Shown: positions 1-9,496 of the stretch, piece by piece | Numbering within the stretch: position 1 is the first letter of the stretch | Layout of the letters: each line of letters starts with the position of its first letter | Origin: Desulfurococcales archaeon | GTDB taxonomy: Archaea; Thermoproteota; Thermoprotei_A; Sulfolobales; Desulfurococcaceae | Assembly (NCBI GenBank): GCA_015522345.1 | Contig: WAML01000244.1 | Coordinates: 1-16,804 of the forward strand | Reading direction: 5' to 3' | DNA: 16,804 bases | The notes under the pieces: generated by a model | What the model was told of the DNA's origin: nothing | Database searches by the model: none | What the model saw: only the letters and a program-made list of their open reading frames with translations | Made by a program: the position numbers and the translations under genes

Positions 1-30
1 ATAGTATATAGGTATGTAGTCGTTGGCTAG
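1..30 (+). CDS. rpoH: RNA polymerase subunit H (RpoH/Rpb5-like), last 9 codons only
   Basis: Frame 1 from the first base reads IVYRYVVVG and then TAG at 28-30. This resembles the conserved C-terminal end of archaeal RpoH (the xYRYVV type ending), the small subunit homologous to the C-terminal domain of eukaryotic Rpb5. In archaea rpoH usually lies directly upstream of rpoB, and here it would end only 23 bases before the rpoB start, so the position supports the call. Only nine residues are visible, so the identification rests on this tail plus gene order. The rest of the gene lies outside the window. Confidence 0.65.
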   Translation: MVYRYVVVG

Positions 31-53
31 ATTTACCCCGGGGTGTATTTTAT

Positions 54-3000
54 ATGTCTACACATAATACACACGTCTTTCCCACTCCTGAAGATAGATG
101 GATTGTAATGGAGTCCTTCTTTAAAGAAAAGGGCCTTGTAAGACAGCATCTCGATAGCTACAACGACTTTATTGAGAGAGGCTTAAGGGAAATTATTGAA
201 GAGTATAGAGAGATACCTGTTCCAACAATAAATGGTAAAATAGTTATTGATGGAATAAGAATTGATGAACCCAAAGTACGTGAAGTCGAGGGGTACGAGG
301 AAAGAGTTACGCCAATGGATTGTCGTTTAAGGAATCTCACATATGCTTCACCTCTATACCTTAAATTCCATATTGAGATTGAAGGAGAATATTTTGGTCC
401 TCACGAAATACTTCTTCTCCACCTCCCTGTAATGCTTCGTTCTAAAATAGATCCCTTGTCCCGTAAACCCGATGAAACAGAGGAAGAATATATTAAGAGA
501 TTAATTGAAGCTGGCGAAGACCCAAGGGATCCTGGTGGATACTTTATAATCAATGGTAGTGAGAGAGTACTTGTTGCACAAGAGGACTTGGCTAGCAATA
601 ATGTTCTTGTAGATAAAGCAAGCGAAGGATCTGCTGCAACACATATAGCTAAAGTAATAAGTGTTGCACGAGGTAGACGTAGTCAATTAGTTATTGAAAG
701 AAGGAAGGATGGCGTACTCTACGCTAATCTACAGGGTATTAGGATTCCCCTAGTTATACTAATGAGGGCTCTCGGCCTAGAGAAAGACGAGGACATCGTC
801 TATGCTATAAGTCTTAACCCAGAGATACAAAAGGAGGTATTGCCTAGCTTAGTTAAAGCAGCTAGTATAAAGACTGTTGAAGAAGCATTAGACTACATTG
901 GTTCACGTATAGCTATTGGGCAGCCAAAGACTCTTAGAATAGAGAGAGCTAGGACAATGCTTGACGAATATTTACTACCACACATTATAGCTACTCCCGA
1001 TGATGCTGAAGACTTTTCTAGAATATACAATAGAACTGTAACTATAGAAGAAGCTAGAAGACTATTAAAAGCATTCTTCATAGGGCAGATGGCTTGTAAA
1101 CTGCTCGAACTAGTAAAGGGATGGAGGAAACCAGATGATAAAGACCATTATAGGAATAAGAGGCTGAAGCTTTCTGGAGAACTATTCGCACAACTACTAA
1201 GGTATAACCTAACAAACTATTTTGTAAGAGAACTAAAGAGTGCTGTTGAAAAGAACTGGAGTAAACAAAGGAGAGCCGATATAAGGAATATATTGAAGCC
1301 TGGAATGCTTACAGACCGTATACTCCATGCTATGGCTACAGGTAATTGGCCTGGCGGCAAAACTGGTGTAAGCCAGTTACTCGATAGAACAAACCTCATG
1401 AGTGCTCTAAGCCATTTGAGGAGAGTAGTATCTCCACTAGCTCGCAGCCAACCACACTTTGAAGCCCGCGAACTACACCCGACTCAATGGGGTAGGATTT
1501 GCCCGTTCGAGTCTCCCGAAGGACAGAATATTGGATTGGTGAAGAATCTAGCGCTTATGGCTAACGTTAGCGTTGGTGTACCCGAGACTCAGGTGAAACA
1601 TATACTCAAGCAACTGGGTGTTATACCGATAAGCCAGGTAATAGAGTTAGCTAAAGAAAAAGGACCTGAAGCACTATCTACATGGAGTAGAGTATACTTA
1701 AACGGTAGACTAATAGGTTATCATCCTGACGGTGAGAAGTTAGCTCAAGAAATTAGGAGGCTTAGAAGAAGAGGAGAAATAAGTTCTGAAGTCAATGTAG
1801 CTCATATAGTTACTAAATATATAGATGAAGTATTTGTAAATACTGATGCTGGTAGGATCAGGAGGCCGTTACTAGTAGTAGAGAATGGAGAAATAAAGCT
1901 TAAGCCAGAGCATATTAAGAAGCTTAAAGAAGGAAAGTGGAGCTTCTCTGACTTAGTCAGAAATGGTATAGTTGAATTCCTTGATGCTGATGAAGAAGAG
2001 AATGCCTATATAGCTCTTGACCCGAGTGAAGTGACTAAAGACCATACTCATGTAGAGATATGGACGCCAGCTATACTTGGTATAACAGCTTCGCTAATAC
2101 CTTATCCAGAGCATAACCAAAGCCCGCGCAACACTTATGAAGCGGCTATGGCTAAGCAAGCTCTAGGTTTATACTCAGCTAATTTCCAGAGAAGAATGGA
2201 TTCTAGAGGACACTTCCTACACTATCCACAAAAGCCTCTTGTACAAACGCGTGTAATGGATATTATAGGATTCAATGATAGGCCTGCTGGCCAGAACATG
2301 GTTGTAGCAGTAATGAGTTTTACTGGATATAATATAGAGGATGCCCTAATAATGAATAAGAGTGCTGTAGATCGTGGATTAGGTAGAAGCACATTCTATA
2401 GACTGTACTCTACAACAGAGTACAAGTATCCAGGCGGCCAAGAAGACGTTATAGAGATTCCACAGGGGTCTGTGAAAGGATACCGTGGTCCAAAGGCATA
2501 TGAGAAACTAGAGGAAGATGGTATAGTTATTCCAGAGACTAAGGTTAAGGGAGGAGACGTATTAATTGGTAAAACTAGTCCACCTAGATTCCTTACAGTA
2601 CAGGAATATGGTGTTGGAGCAACACTTGTTCGTCAAGACACAAGTATTGTTACTCGCCATGGAGAGAAGGGTGTTGTTGATACAGTATTGATAACTACTG
2701 ATGCTGAAGGAAACAAGCTTGTTAAAGTAAGAGTTAGAGACCTTAGAATACCAGAGCTTGGAGACAAGTTTGCTTCAAGACATGGGCAGAAGGGTGTTAT
2801 TGGACTACTTGTTCCACAAGAGGATATGCCGTTTACAGAAGAAGGTATTGTACCAGACTTGATAATTAATCCACATGCTTTCCCAAGCCGTATGACCGTA
2901 GGACAATTGATAGAGAGTATTGCTGGTAAAGTAGCTGCTCTAGAAGGTAGGTTTATTGATGCAACACCATTCTATAAGGAACCTATTGATAAGATAAAGA

Positions 3001-3506
3001 TTACGTTGAAGAAGCTAGGGTATCCTGAAACTGGGAGAGAAGCTATGTATGATGGTAGGACTGGAGAACTGCTCCAGAACCCAATATTCATCGGTATAGT
3101 ATACTATCAGAAACTACACCACATGGTAGCAGATAAAATACATGCTAGAGCTAGAGGGCCAGTACAAATACTCACTAGGCAACCAGTTGAAGGAAGAGCT
3201 AGAATGGGCGGTCTTAGATGGGGTGAAATGGAGAGAGACTGTCTAGTAGGTCATGGAGCAGCTATGTTGCTTAAAGAACAACTACTTGATAAAAGTGATA
3301 AAACAGTAATCTATGTCTGTGAATTATGTGGTCATATAGGATGGTATGACCGTAATAAAGGAAAGTATGTATGCCCAATACATGGTGATAAGGGCAGACT
3401 ATATCCAGTTGAAGTCTCTTATGCATTCAAGCTACTAATCCAAGAGCTTATGAGTATGTGTATTATGCCTAGACTTAGACTAGAAGATATTGTTAGAAAG
3501 AAGTAG
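54..3506 (+). CDS. rpoB: DNA-directed RNA polymerase subunit B (unsplit)
   Basis: This is the second largest RNA polymerase subunit, which with A' forms the catalytic cleft. It is 1150 residues and full length for a crenarchaeal unsplit B; it is not divided into B' and B'' as in some euryarchaea. Visible signatures are NIEDALIMNKS near residues 760-770, the GDKFASRHGQKG active-centre block starting at residue 903, and a C-terminal zinc site with C1089, C1092, C1107 and H1110 (CELC...CPIH). The ATG at 54 is preceded by GGGGTG at 40-45, a good ribosome binding site. No separate promoter is evident in the 23 bases after rpoH, so it is probably cotranscribed with it. rpoA1 follows after 21 bases. 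I see no frameshift or missing motif. Confidence 0.98.
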   Translation: MSTHNTHVFPTPEDRWIVMESFFKEKGLVRQHLDSYNDFIERGLREIIEEYREIPVPTINGKIVIDGIRIDEPKVREVEGYEERVTPMDCRLRNLTYASPLYLKFHIEIEGEYFGPHEILLLHLPVMLRSKIDPLSRKPDETEEEYIKRLIEAGEDPRDPGGYFIINGSERVLVAQEDLASNNVLVDKASEGSAATHIAKVISVARGRRSQLVIERRKDGVLYANLQGIRIPLVILMRALGLEKDEDIVYAISLNPEIQKEVLPSLVKAASIKTVEEALDYIGSRIAIGQPKTLRIERARTMLDEYLLPHIIATPDDAEDFSRIYNRTVTIEEARRLLKAFFIGQMACKLLELVKGWRKPDDKDHYRNKRLKLSGELFAQLLRYNLTNYFVRELKSAVEKNWSKQRRADIRNILKPGMLTDRILHAMATGNWPGGKTGVSQLLDRTNLMSALSHLRRVVSPLARSQPHFEARELHPTQWGRICPFESPEGQNIGLVKNLALMANVSVGVPETQVKHILKQLGVIPISQVIELAKEKGPEALSTWSRVYLNGRLIGYHPDGEKLAQEIRRLRRRGEISSEVNVAHIVTKYIDEVFVNTDAGRIRRPLLVVENGEIKLKPEHIKKLKEGKWSFSDLVRNGIVEFLDADEEENAYIALDPSEVTKDHTHVEIWTPAILGITASLIPYPEHNQSPRNTYEAAMAKQALGLYSANFQRRMDSRGHFLHYPQKPLVQTRVMDIIGFNDRPAGQNMVVAVMSFTGYNIEDALIMNKSAVDRGLGRSTFYRLYSTTEYKYPGGQEDVIEIPQGSVKGYRGPKAYEKLEEDGIVIPETKVKGGDVLIGKTSPPRFLTVQEYGVGATLVRQDTSIVTRHGEKGVVDTVLITTDAEGNKLVKVRVRDLRIPELGDKFASRHGQKGVIGLLVPQEDMPFTEEGIVPDLIINPHAFPSRMTVGQLIESIAGKVAALEGRFIDATPFYKEPIDKIKITLKKLGYPETGREAMYDGRTGELLQNPIFIGIVYYQKLHHMVADKIHARARGPVQILTRQPVEGRARMGGLRWGEMERDCLVGHGAAMLLKEQLLDKSDKTVIYVCELCGHIGWYDRNKGKYVCPIHGDKGRLYPVEVSYAFKLLIQELMSMCIMPRLRLEDIVRKK

Positions 3507-3527
3507 TTTTCATGGGGGTGCATACTT

Positions 3528-6179
3528 ATGGTCTCCATAAAGAGGATTGGATCAATTAAATTCGGTATACTGAGTCCTGATGAAATCCGTAAAATGAGTG
3601 TTACTGCAATAATAACTTCTGAAGTATATGATAATGATGGTATGCCTATTGATGGAGGTATAATGGATCGTAGGCTAGGGGCTATAGAGCCTAGAGAAGT
3701 ATGTCCTGTATGTGGTAATACACGGGATGCTTGCCCCGGTCATTTCGGCCATATAGAGTTGGCTAGACCAGTTATCCATGTTAGTTATGTAAAACATATT
3801 CATATGTATTTGAAGACTACTTGCCGTAGATGTGGTAGAGTACTTCTTGATCAAAAAGAGATCCAGCAATACCTAGACCTAATGACTCGTCTACAAAAGA
3901 TCGGTGCTGATCCACTGGTTAAAAGATTGAAAGAATATGTTCGTAGAAAAGCAGCTAAGGTAACAACGTGTCCTCACTGTGGAGCTAAACAGTATAGGAT
4001 TAGACTTGAGAAACCCTATGTATTCTATGAAGAGAGAGAAGAAGGTGTTGTAAGACTTAATCCTGCTGATATACGTAAGAGGCTTGAGAAAATACCTAAT
4101 GACGATGTTAGACTCCTTGGAGGAGACCCTATTGAAGCTAGGCCAGAGTGGATGGTTTTAACAGTACTTCCTGTACCACCTAAGGCTGTAAGGCCATCGA
4201 TACTTCTTGAAACAGGTATTCGTAGTGAAGACGATTTAACTCATAAGCTAGTGGATATAGTGCGTATAAACAATAGGCTTAGAGAACACATTGAAAGCGG
4301 TGCCCCCAACGCTATTATTGAAGAAGAATGGGAGCTTCTACAATACCATGTAGCTACTTACTTCGACAACGAAATACCTGGTATAAGTCCTGCTAGACAC
4401 CGTAGTGGTAAGACACTAAAGGGTGTTGCGCAAAGACTAAAGGGTAAAGAAGGACGTTTCCGTGGACACTTGAGTGGTAAAAGAGTTGATTTCTCAGCTA
4501 GAACAGTTATTTCACCTGATCCAAACCTTAGTATAAACGAAGTCGGTGTACCTATTGATGTAGCTAAAGTACTTACTGTACCAGAGAGAGTTACTCCATG
4601 GAATATTGAGGAGCTTAGGAAACTAATATTAAATGGGCCTGAGAAATGGCCTGGAGCAAACTATATTATTAGACCAGATGGTAGACGTATAGACCTTAGA
4701 TTTGTTGACAGAAAAGCTGTTGCAGAATCGCTTACACCAGGCTTTATTGTCGAGAGACATCTAATGGATGGAGATATAGTGTTGTTTAATAGACAACCAT
4801 CATTACACCGTATCTCTGTTATGGCTCACGTAGTAAGAGTTTTGCCGTACAAGACCTTTAGATTAAACCTACTAGTATGTCCACCTTATAATGCTGACTT
4901 TGATGGAGATGAAATGAACCTCCATGTACCGCAGAGCGAGGAAGCTAGAGCTGAAGCTAGAGTATTAATGCTTGTAGAAAAACATATACTAAGCCCGAGA
5001 TATGGTGGACCAATAATAGGTGGTCTACAAGACTATATAAGTGGAGCATTCCTATTAACAGCTAAATCAACTCTACTAACAAGAGACGATGTTATCGACT
5101 TACTTGGTGTATCAGGTTATAGAGGCCCATTGCCTGAGCCAGCTATACTCAAACCCGGTCCCTACTGGACTGGTAAACAGTTAATAACTCTATTCTTACC
5201 CAAAGACCTAAACTATACCAAGAGAGCAACTATTGGTAAAGCAGCTGCACTAGCATGTATTGACGAAGATTGTCCACACGATAGCATAGTTATTATAAAG
5301 AAGGGTATTCTACTGGAGGGTGTTTTAGATAAGTCAAGTATTGGTAGAGAAGAGCCTGAGAGTTTATTGCACTGGCTAGTTAAAGAGTATGGCGAAGATG
5401 TTGCTAGAAGATTCATGGACAATGTATACAAGATGTTCATTAGGTACGCTGAAAAACATGGTCTAACACTAGCCTATGACCACGTAGTACTGCCTTCAGA
5501 TGCTATGAAGAAAGTTAAGGAGATTATTGAAGAGAAGCGTAAGGAGGTATTCGAGCTTATAGAGAAGTATAGGAGGAGAGAACTAGAGCCAAGGCCTGGT
5601 AGAACTCTTGAAGAAACTCTTGAAGAAGAGATAATTGACTTATTGTCTAAGAGGCTATTAGATGATGTAGCAGAAGTTATTACGCCATACTTCAACCTAC
5701 GTAACCCAGTTATTGTAATGGCTCGTACAGGTGCACGTGGAAACCCAGTTAATCTAACACAAATGGCTGCATTACTAGGACAACAGACTGTACGTGGTAA
5801 GAGAATTACTAGAGGATTCACTAATCGTACACTACCACACTTTAAACCAGGAGACCTAGGCCCTGAAGCACGTGGTTTTGTAGCTCATGGATTTGCTGAA
5901 GGACTTACACCTATAGAGATGTTCTTCCACGCAGCAGCTGGCCGCGAAGGCCTTGTTGATACAGCTGTACGTACTAGTCAGAGTGGCTATATGCAGAGGA
6001 GGCTCATTAATGCACTACAGGATCTAAGGGTTGAATACGATGGTACAGTACGTATGCCTACTGGAGAAATAGTACAGTTTAAATATGGTGAAGACGGTGT
6101 AGATCCTATGAAGAGCGATCATGGAAAAGCAGTTAAGATCGAGCGTGTTATAGAGAAAGTTCTTGGGTGGAAGCTATGA
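3528..6179 (+). CDS. rpoA1: DNA-directed RNA polymerase subunit A' (N-terminal part of the largest subunit)
   Basis: This carries the catalytic core of the largest subunit; archaea split the bacterial beta' homologue into A' and A''. It has 883 residues, normal for A'. The N-terminal clamp zinc site shows C59, C62, C69 and H72, and a second site pairs C99/C102 with C148/C151. The magnesium-binding active-site motif NADFDGD spans residues 455-461, with D457, D459 and D461 present. Bridge-helix sequence ([11 protein letters not shown] and the [14 protein letters not shown] block) lies near the C-terminus, as expected just before the natural A'/A'' break. The ATG at 3528 has GGGGGTG at 3514-3520 as its ribosome binding site. 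The stop overlaps the start of rpoA2, implying translational coupling and balanced production of the two halves. Confidence 0.98.
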   Translation: MVSIKRIGSIKFGILSPDEIRKMSVTAIITSEVYDNDGMPIDGGIMDRRLGAIEPREVCPVCGNTRDACPGHFGHIELARPVIHVSYVKHIHMYLKTTCRRCGRVLLDQKEIQQYLDLMTRLQKIGADPLVKRLKEYVRRKAAKVTTCPHCGAKQYRIRLEKPYVFYEEREEGVVRLNPADIRKRLEKIPNDDVRLLGGDPIEARPEWMVLTVLPVPPKAVRPSILLETGIRSEDDLTHKLVDIVRINNRLREHIESGAPNAIIEEEWELLQYHVATYFDNEIPGISPARHRSGKTLKGVAQRLKGKEGRFRGHLSGKRVDFSARTVISPDPNLSINEVGVPIDVAKVLTVPERVTPWNIEELRKLILNGPEKWPGANYIIRPDGRRIDLRFVDRKAVAESLTPGFIVERHLMDGDIVLFNRQPSLHRISVMAHVVRVLPYKTFRLNLLVCPPYNADFDGDEMNLHVPQSEEARAEARVLMLVEKHILSPRYGGPIIGGLQDYISGAFLLTAKSTLLTRDDVIDLLGVSGYRGPLPEPAILKPGPYWTGKQLITLFLPKDLNYTKRATIGKAAALACIDEDCPHDSIVIIKKGILLEGVLDKSSIGREEPESLLHWLVKEYGEDVARRFMDNVYKMFIRYAEKHGLTLAYDHVVLPSDAMKKVKEIIEEKRKEVFELIEKYRRRELEPRPGRTLEETLEEEIIDLLSKRLLDDVAEVITPYFNLRNPVIVMARTGARGNPVNLTQMAALLGQQTVRGKRITRGFTNRTLPHFKPGDLGPEARGFVAHGFAEGLTPIEMFFHAAAGREGLVDTAVRTSQSGYMQRRLINALQDLRVEYDGTVRMPTGEIVQFKYGEDGVDPMKSDHGKAVKIERVIEKVLGWKL

Positions 6180-7405
6180 GTGGGAAAACAATAGAGTCTA
6201 GAGAAGAACTCATTAAGTATCTTGAGGAGAAGCTTAGGGATAGAGTGAGTAGAGCAGTCTATGAGGAAGCAAGAGAACGTATACTAGATGTATGGGAAAC
6301 CCATGGTCTAACATATGAGGAATTAAATGAATTAATAGAGAACATCGTTGCCAGATATAATGAATCACTTATAGAGCCTGGAGAAGCTGTTGGAACCGTA
6401 GCTGCTCAATCAATAGGAGAACCATCTACACAAATGACTCTACGTACATTCCACTTCGCTGGAGTCCGTGAATTCAATGTAACCCTTGGTCTCCCTAGGT
6501 TAATAGAAATTGTTGATGCACGTAAGAAGCCTGGTACTCCAATAATGGAGATACACTTAGACGAAGAACACAAGTATAGTGAAGAAAAGGCTCGTGAAGT
6601 ACAGAGGCGTATAGAGACTACTACTATAGAGAATATTGCTAAAAGAGTAGATGTCGATCCATTGACTGGAGTAACTATAGAGCTAGACCCTATTATGATG
6701 GAGGATAAAGGTGTTGGAATAGATGATGTTAAGAAGGCGCTTGAGAAACTAAAACTCGGCGAAGTATCTATTGATGAAGCCAATAAAGTAGCTTTTATAG
6801 AATGGAAGACTTCTCCAGACTTTACTAAAATAGAGAGGATTAGGACTAAGATACTCCAAGCTAGAATCAAGGGTGTTAAAGGCATAAATAAAGTAATTAT
6901 ACAAAAACGTCTTGTACCACAGCCTGATGGTGGTGAAAAAGAAGAATATGTATTGATAGCTGAGGGAAGTAATTTGGCTGAAGTAATGAAGGTGCCTGGC
7001 GTAGATCCTAGGAGAGTATTTACTAACAATATCAAGGAAGTAGAGGAAGTACTTGGTATAGAAGCTGCTCGTACTGCTATAATTAAAGAGATTATGGATG
7101 TCCTAGAAGACCAGGGTCTCGATGTTGATATAAGGCATGTAATGGTAATAGCTGATGTAATGACTTGGAGTGGTACAGTTAAACAAGTTGGTAGACATGG
7201 TGTTGCCGGTGAGAAACCAAGTGTATTGGCTAGAGCAGCTTTTGAAATGACTGTACAGAAACTTGCTGAAGCAGCTGTAGCTGGTGAAGTAGATCCATTA
7301 GTTGGTGTAACAGAAAACGTAATAATAGGGCAACCCATACCTTTGGGTACAGGTATAGTAGACCTATACATGCGTCCAGGAAAGTCTATGGAGGAAGGAG
7401 AGTGA
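6176..7405 (+). CDS. rpoA2: DNA-directed RNA polymerase subunit A'' (C-terminal part of the largest subunit)
   Basis: This is the second half of the split largest subunit and completes the trigger loop, jaw and C-terminal clamp. Starting at 6176 it is 409 residues. The conserved block [20 protein letters not shown] begins near residue 70 and is followed by TFHFAGV and [11 protein letters not shown]. Near the C-terminus [19 protein letters not shown] is the usual last conserved block. I prefer the ATG at 6176 because it overlaps the rpoA1 stop in an ATGA arrangement and has GGGTGG at 6165-6170 just upstream. A GTG at 6167 in the same frame would add three residues but lies within that ribosome binding site. 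rpl30e follows after five bases. A long antisense open frame across this gene is a composition artefact. Confidence 0.97.
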   Translation: MSGKTIESREELIKYLEEKLRDRVSRAVYEEARERILDVWETHGLTYEELNELIENIVARYNESLIEPGEAVGTVAAQSIGEPSTQMTLRTFHFAGVREFNVTLGLPRLIEIVDARKKPGTPIMEIHLDEEHKYSEEKAREVQRRIETTTIENIAKRVDVDPLTGVTIELDPIMMEDKGVGIDDVKKALEKLKLGEVSIDEANKVAFIEWKTSPDFTKIERIRTKILQARIKGVKGINKVIIQKRLVPQPDGGEKEEYVLIAEGSNLAEVMKVPGVDPRRVFTNNIKEVEEVLGIEAARTAIIKEIMDVLEDQGLDVDIRHVMVIADVMTWSGTVKQVGRHGVAGEKPSVLARAAFEMTVQKLAEAAVAGEVDPLVGVTENVIIGQPIPLGTGIVDLYMRPGKSMEEGE

Positions 7406-7410
7406 TTTAA

Positions 7411-7737
7411 ATGAGCTTGAGTGTATCTGATTTTGCTAGAGAACTCCAAATGGTTTTAAAGACAGGTACTGTAGTTATTGGTAGTAAGAATACTATTAAA
7501 TTAGCTAAACTAGGTAAAGCAAAACTAATAATTATTGCAGCAAACGCTCCTCCAGAGATAAAGAAGGATTTAAAATACTATGCCAAACTCTCTAATATAC
7601 CTGTATACGAGTTTCCGGGCACTAATATGGAGCTTGGAGCTATATGTGGTAAACCATTTAGTATAGCATCTATGGCTATAGTTGATCCTGGTCAATCAAA
7701 TATAATCGAGTTAATTAAACAAAGTGGCAAGGGGTGA
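7411..7737 (+). CDS. rpl30e: 50S ribosomal protein L30e
   Basis: This is a large-subunit ribosomal protein of the L7Ae/L30e RNA-binding fold, shared with eukaryotes and absent from bacteria. It has 108 residues, normal length. Diagnostic segments are the GSKNTIK motif (residues 24-30), NAPP (45-48) and [10 protein letters not shown] (75-84), which contact RNA in the family. It sits between rpoA2 and nusA, its usual place in crenarchaeal genomes, five bases after rpoA2. GGAG ends about nine bases before the ATG. It is almost certainly part of the polymerase operon, linking polymerase and ribosome synthesis. Confidence 0.95.
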   Translation: MSLSVSDFARELQMVLKTGTVVIGSKNTIKLAKLGKAKLIIIAANAPPEIKKDLKYYAKLSNIPVYEFPGTNMELGAICGKPFSIASMAIVDPGQSNIIELIKQSGKG

Positions 7738-7747
7738 ATCCTAGAGA

Positions 7748-8176
7748 GTGAGTATAAAGTTAACGCCTGAAGAAATAAGGTATATGGCTCTTCTACATGA
7801 GTTAACTGGGGTACATGTAAGGGATTGTATTATAGATAATGATTTTAATAGAATAATATTTGTTGTAAATCCCCATGAAATAAGTAGAGCTATAGGTCCT
7901 AGAGGACTTCATGTGCAGAGGCTTAGGAAGATTATTGGGAAGAATATAGAGATTGTTGGATATAGTGATAAACTCGAGGAAATGGTTAGATTAGCGCTAG
8001 TTCCTGCTAGAGTAAGAGATGTACGTTTAGTTGAGAGAGCTGGTAAGAAAACAGTTTATGTGAGTGTAGAACCTACTGATAAAGGAATAGCTATTGGTAA
8101 GAATGGAAAGAATGTTGCTAGAGCAAAGATTTTGTTAAAGAGATACTTTGGTGTAGACAACGTAGTAGTAGCTTAG
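7748..8176 (+). CDS. nusA: Archaeal NusA-like two-KH-domain transcription factor
   Basis: This is the archaeal NusA homologue, made only of the tandem KH RNA-binding domains and lacking the N-terminal polymerase-binding and S1 domains of bacterial NusA. It has 142 residues, normal for archaea. The KH signature loops are GPRG at residues 50-53 and GKNG at 117-120, followed by the basic helix NVARAKILLKRYF. The start is GTG at 7748. The likely ribosome binding site AGGGGTGA overlaps the last codons and stop of rpl30e (to 7737), so translation is probably coupled. The family is presumed to act in elongation or termination, or in binding structured RNA; direct function in archaea is less established than in bacteria. 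Confidence 0.94.
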   Translation: MSIKLTPEEIRYMALLHELTGVHVRDCIIDNDFNRIIFVVNPHEISRAIGPRGLHVQRLRKIIGKNIEIVGYSDKLEEMVRLALVPARVRDVRLVERAGKKTVYVSVEPTDKGIAIGKNGKNVARAKILLKRYFGVDNVVVA

Positions 8177-8185
8177 GCAACGAAT

Positions 8186-8193
8186 AATTTAAG
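8186..8193 (+). promoter_or_regulatory. TATA box of rps12
   Basis: AATTTAAG lies 10 bases after the nusA stop and would place a transcription start near 8215-8218. That gives a leader of roughly 30 bases before the rps12 ATG at 8244. It indicates that rps12 can be transcribed separately from the polymerase operon. Assigned by sequence and spacing only. Confidence 0.5.
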
Positions 8194-8198
8194 AATCC

Positions 8199-8228
8199 CC
8201 TATACAACATGGTAGTAGAGGGTATAGG
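8199..8228 (+). promoter_or_regulatory. Inverted repeat in the rps12 leader, next to the ribosome binding site
   Basis: CCTATAC at 8199-8205 and GTATAGG at 8222-8228 are perfect 7-base inverted arms. The second arm runs into the ribosome binding site GGAGAGGGG at 8227-8235. If transcribed, the stem would sit beside that site and could modulate translation. If transcription starts near 8215, the first arm would not be in the message and the repeat could instead be a DNA site for a regulator. Which of these applies, or whether it is chance, cannot be told from sequence. Confidence 0.3.
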
Positions 8229-8243
8229 AGAGGGGCGTAGTAT

Positions 8244-8687
8244 ATGACTGGCAAGAAATCGCCGAATGGATTATTCGCTGCTAGAAAACTCCGTAGGAAG
8301 AGACTAAAGTTTAGGTGGAGTCAGAGAGAATTCAAGATTAAAATGCTTGGTTTAAAGAGGAAAGTAGACCCACTAGAAGGAGCTCCTATGGCCAGAGGTA
8401 TTGTATTGGAGAAAGTAGCTGTTGAAGCTAGACAACCCAACTCTGCTGTACGTAAATGTGTGCGTGTACAATTGGCTAAGAACGGTAAAGTAGTGACTGC
8501 TTTCGTCCCATGGGATGGAGGTATAAACTATATTGATGAACATGATGAAGTAGTTATTGAAGGTATTGGAGGGCCTCGTGGAAGGTCTATGGGCGATATA
8601 CCTGGAGTAAGATACAAAGTTATAATGGTTAATGGTGTATCTTTGAAGGCTTTATGGCTTGGTAAGAAACAAAAGCCTATAAGATAA
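8244..8687 (+). CDS. rps12: 30S ribosomal protein S12 (uS12)
   Basis: This is a universal small-subunit protein at the decoding centre. It has 147 residues, the archaeal/eukaryotic length, with a basic N-terminal extension ([12 protein letters not shown]). Conserved blocks are [13 protein letters not shown] (65-77), [16 protein letters not shown] (88-103) and [17 protein letters not shown] (110-126). PNSA marks the loop that contacts decoding-site RNA. The start ATG at 8244 follows GGAGAGGGG at 8227-8235. A TATA box at 8186-8193 suggests its own promoter. In many archaea rps7 follows directly; here an opposite-strand gene intervenes. Confidence 0.97.
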   Translation: MTGKKSPNGLFAARKLRRKRLKFRWSQREFKIKMLGLKRKVDPLEGAPMARGIVLEKVAVEARQPNSAVRKCVRVQLAKNGKVVTAFVPWDGGINYIDEHDEVVIEGIGGPRGRSMGDIPGVRYKVIMVNGVSLKALWLGKKQKPIR

Positions 8688-8714
8688 GTAGTTTCTAGTT
8701 TGAGTTTAAACTAC
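8688..8714. terminator. Terminator-like hairpin between convergent rps12 and the DUF151 gene
   Basis: GTAGTTT at 8688-8694 and AAACTAC at 8708-8714 form perfect 7-base arms around a 13-base loop, immediately after the rps12 stop. The converging gene on the minus strand stops at 8736. The position between two converging genes makes a shared termination or message-end role plausible. Archaeal termination depends mainly on T-tracts, and only short ones are present, so the role is inferred. Confidence 0.4.
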
Positions 8715-8735
8715 TCCTATACTCATAAACAGATA

Positions 8736-9323
8736 TTATATTACATCATCGTATACTTCATCGTCGTAGTCGCTTGATGTAAATGATTGACTATAGTCGT
8801 CTTCTAGTTCGTCTTCTTCAAATTCTTGCTGTTGGTCTACAAGTATTTTTCTAACATATATGGGTTTGTGGGTTAATAGTGCTAAGAGTATCGCGTGGCT
8901 AGGAATCATTTTTCTCCTTATAACTGTGTTTTCTTTACCGAATTCTGCTGTTGCAGCGTAGGTGTAGGTGTCTGGGTTTATTGAGTCTATAACTACTCTC
9001 TTTAGGTGTTTACCTATTTCTTCTATGGCTCCTGGAATAGATATTATTACGTCGAATATAGTTTCTCTATCATCCTTAAGCATGTATTCTAGCTCTAGAT
9101 CTGAGCCTTTGAGCTTCTTAACTACAAGAACTATGTCTATAGGGACCGAGTACAACCTAAATACTCTACCGTCTTCAAGCCTACACGATATAAGTGTTTT
9201 ACTTGGTATAGGGTATACTACTCCATCAACTATTGTCTGTGTAAAAGATATTGAGGCATCAACGTCGTATACTCTGAGTAATTCATCATCTCTATAGTTT
9301 TTACTCAAAACCTCTAGCCTCAC
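8736..9323 (-). CDS. DUF151 (bifunctional-nuclease-like) domain protein with an acidic tail
   Basis: This 195-residue protein has an N-terminal beta-rich part and a signature segment MIPSHAILLALLTHKPIYV at residues 139-157. That segment matches the DUF151/BFN pattern, where a (P)SxAIxLAL stretch is followed by PIYV. The tail from about residue 166 to the end is strongly acidic and rich in Tyr/Ser, probably disordered. Plant and bacterial BFN members have reported nuclease activity; what archaeal members do is unclear to me, so no reaction is assigned. The start is GTG at 9323 with GGAG immediately upstream on the minus strand (9328-9331), and a strong TATA box lies at 9357-9364. It lies on the opposite strand between rps12 and rps7, splitting the usual ribosomal gene run, and is convergent with the former and divergent from the latter. 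Confidence 0.8.
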   Translation of the reverse strand: MRLEVLSKNYRDDELLRVYDVDASISFTQTIVDGVVYPIPSKTLISCRLEDGRVFRLYSVPIDIVLVVKKLKGSDLELEYMLKDDRETIFDVIISIPGAIEEIGKHLKRVVIDSINPDTYTYAATAEFGKENTVIRRKMIPSHAILLALLTHKPIYVRKILVDQQQEFEEDELEDDYSQSFTSSDYDDEVYDDVI

Positions 9324-9356
9324 TTACTCCTATAAGTCGTTAATTAGCGTATGGGA

Positions 9357-9364
9357 CTTATATA
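9357..9364 (-). promoter_or_regulatory. TATA box of the DUF151 gene
   Basis: On the minus strand this reads TATATAAG, preceded by a GGTCATAGG stretch. It lies 34 bases before the GTG start at 9323, so the transcript would have a short leader that still contains the GGAG ribosome binding site. Confidence 0.6.
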
Positions 9365-9412
9365 CCTATGACCCTAGTCTACTACTGTAGCTTAAATAAA
9401 TTATCACGGAAA

Positions 9413-9422
9413 CATATAAAAG
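9413..9422 (+). promoter_or_regulatory. TATA box of rps7
   Basis: CATATAAAAG, preceded by a purine-rich ACGGAAA stretch that could serve as BRE, lies about 75-85 bases before the rps7 start. A transcription start near 9443-9447 is expected. With the minus-strand TATA box at 9357-9364 it forms a divergent promoter region of about 170 bases. Confidence 0.6.
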
Positions 9423-9496
9423 ACTGAGGATAGGGATATCTGGTTATAGTCTCTACATAGTGTACTCTAGAGAATTGGATCTGTGTGGTGTCTAGC

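Noticed and set aside
5474..5821. Open frame of 115 codons antisense to rpoA1
   Set aside because: It is a shadow of the conserved A' coding sequence with a low-complexity Ser/Leu/Ile composition.
6406..7449. Open frame of 347 codons antisense to rpoA2 and the start of rpl30e
   Set aside because: Ser/Ile/Thr-rich translation typical of the reverse strand of a highly biased coding gene; no ribosome binding site or family resemblance, and it lies entirely under well-supported genes.
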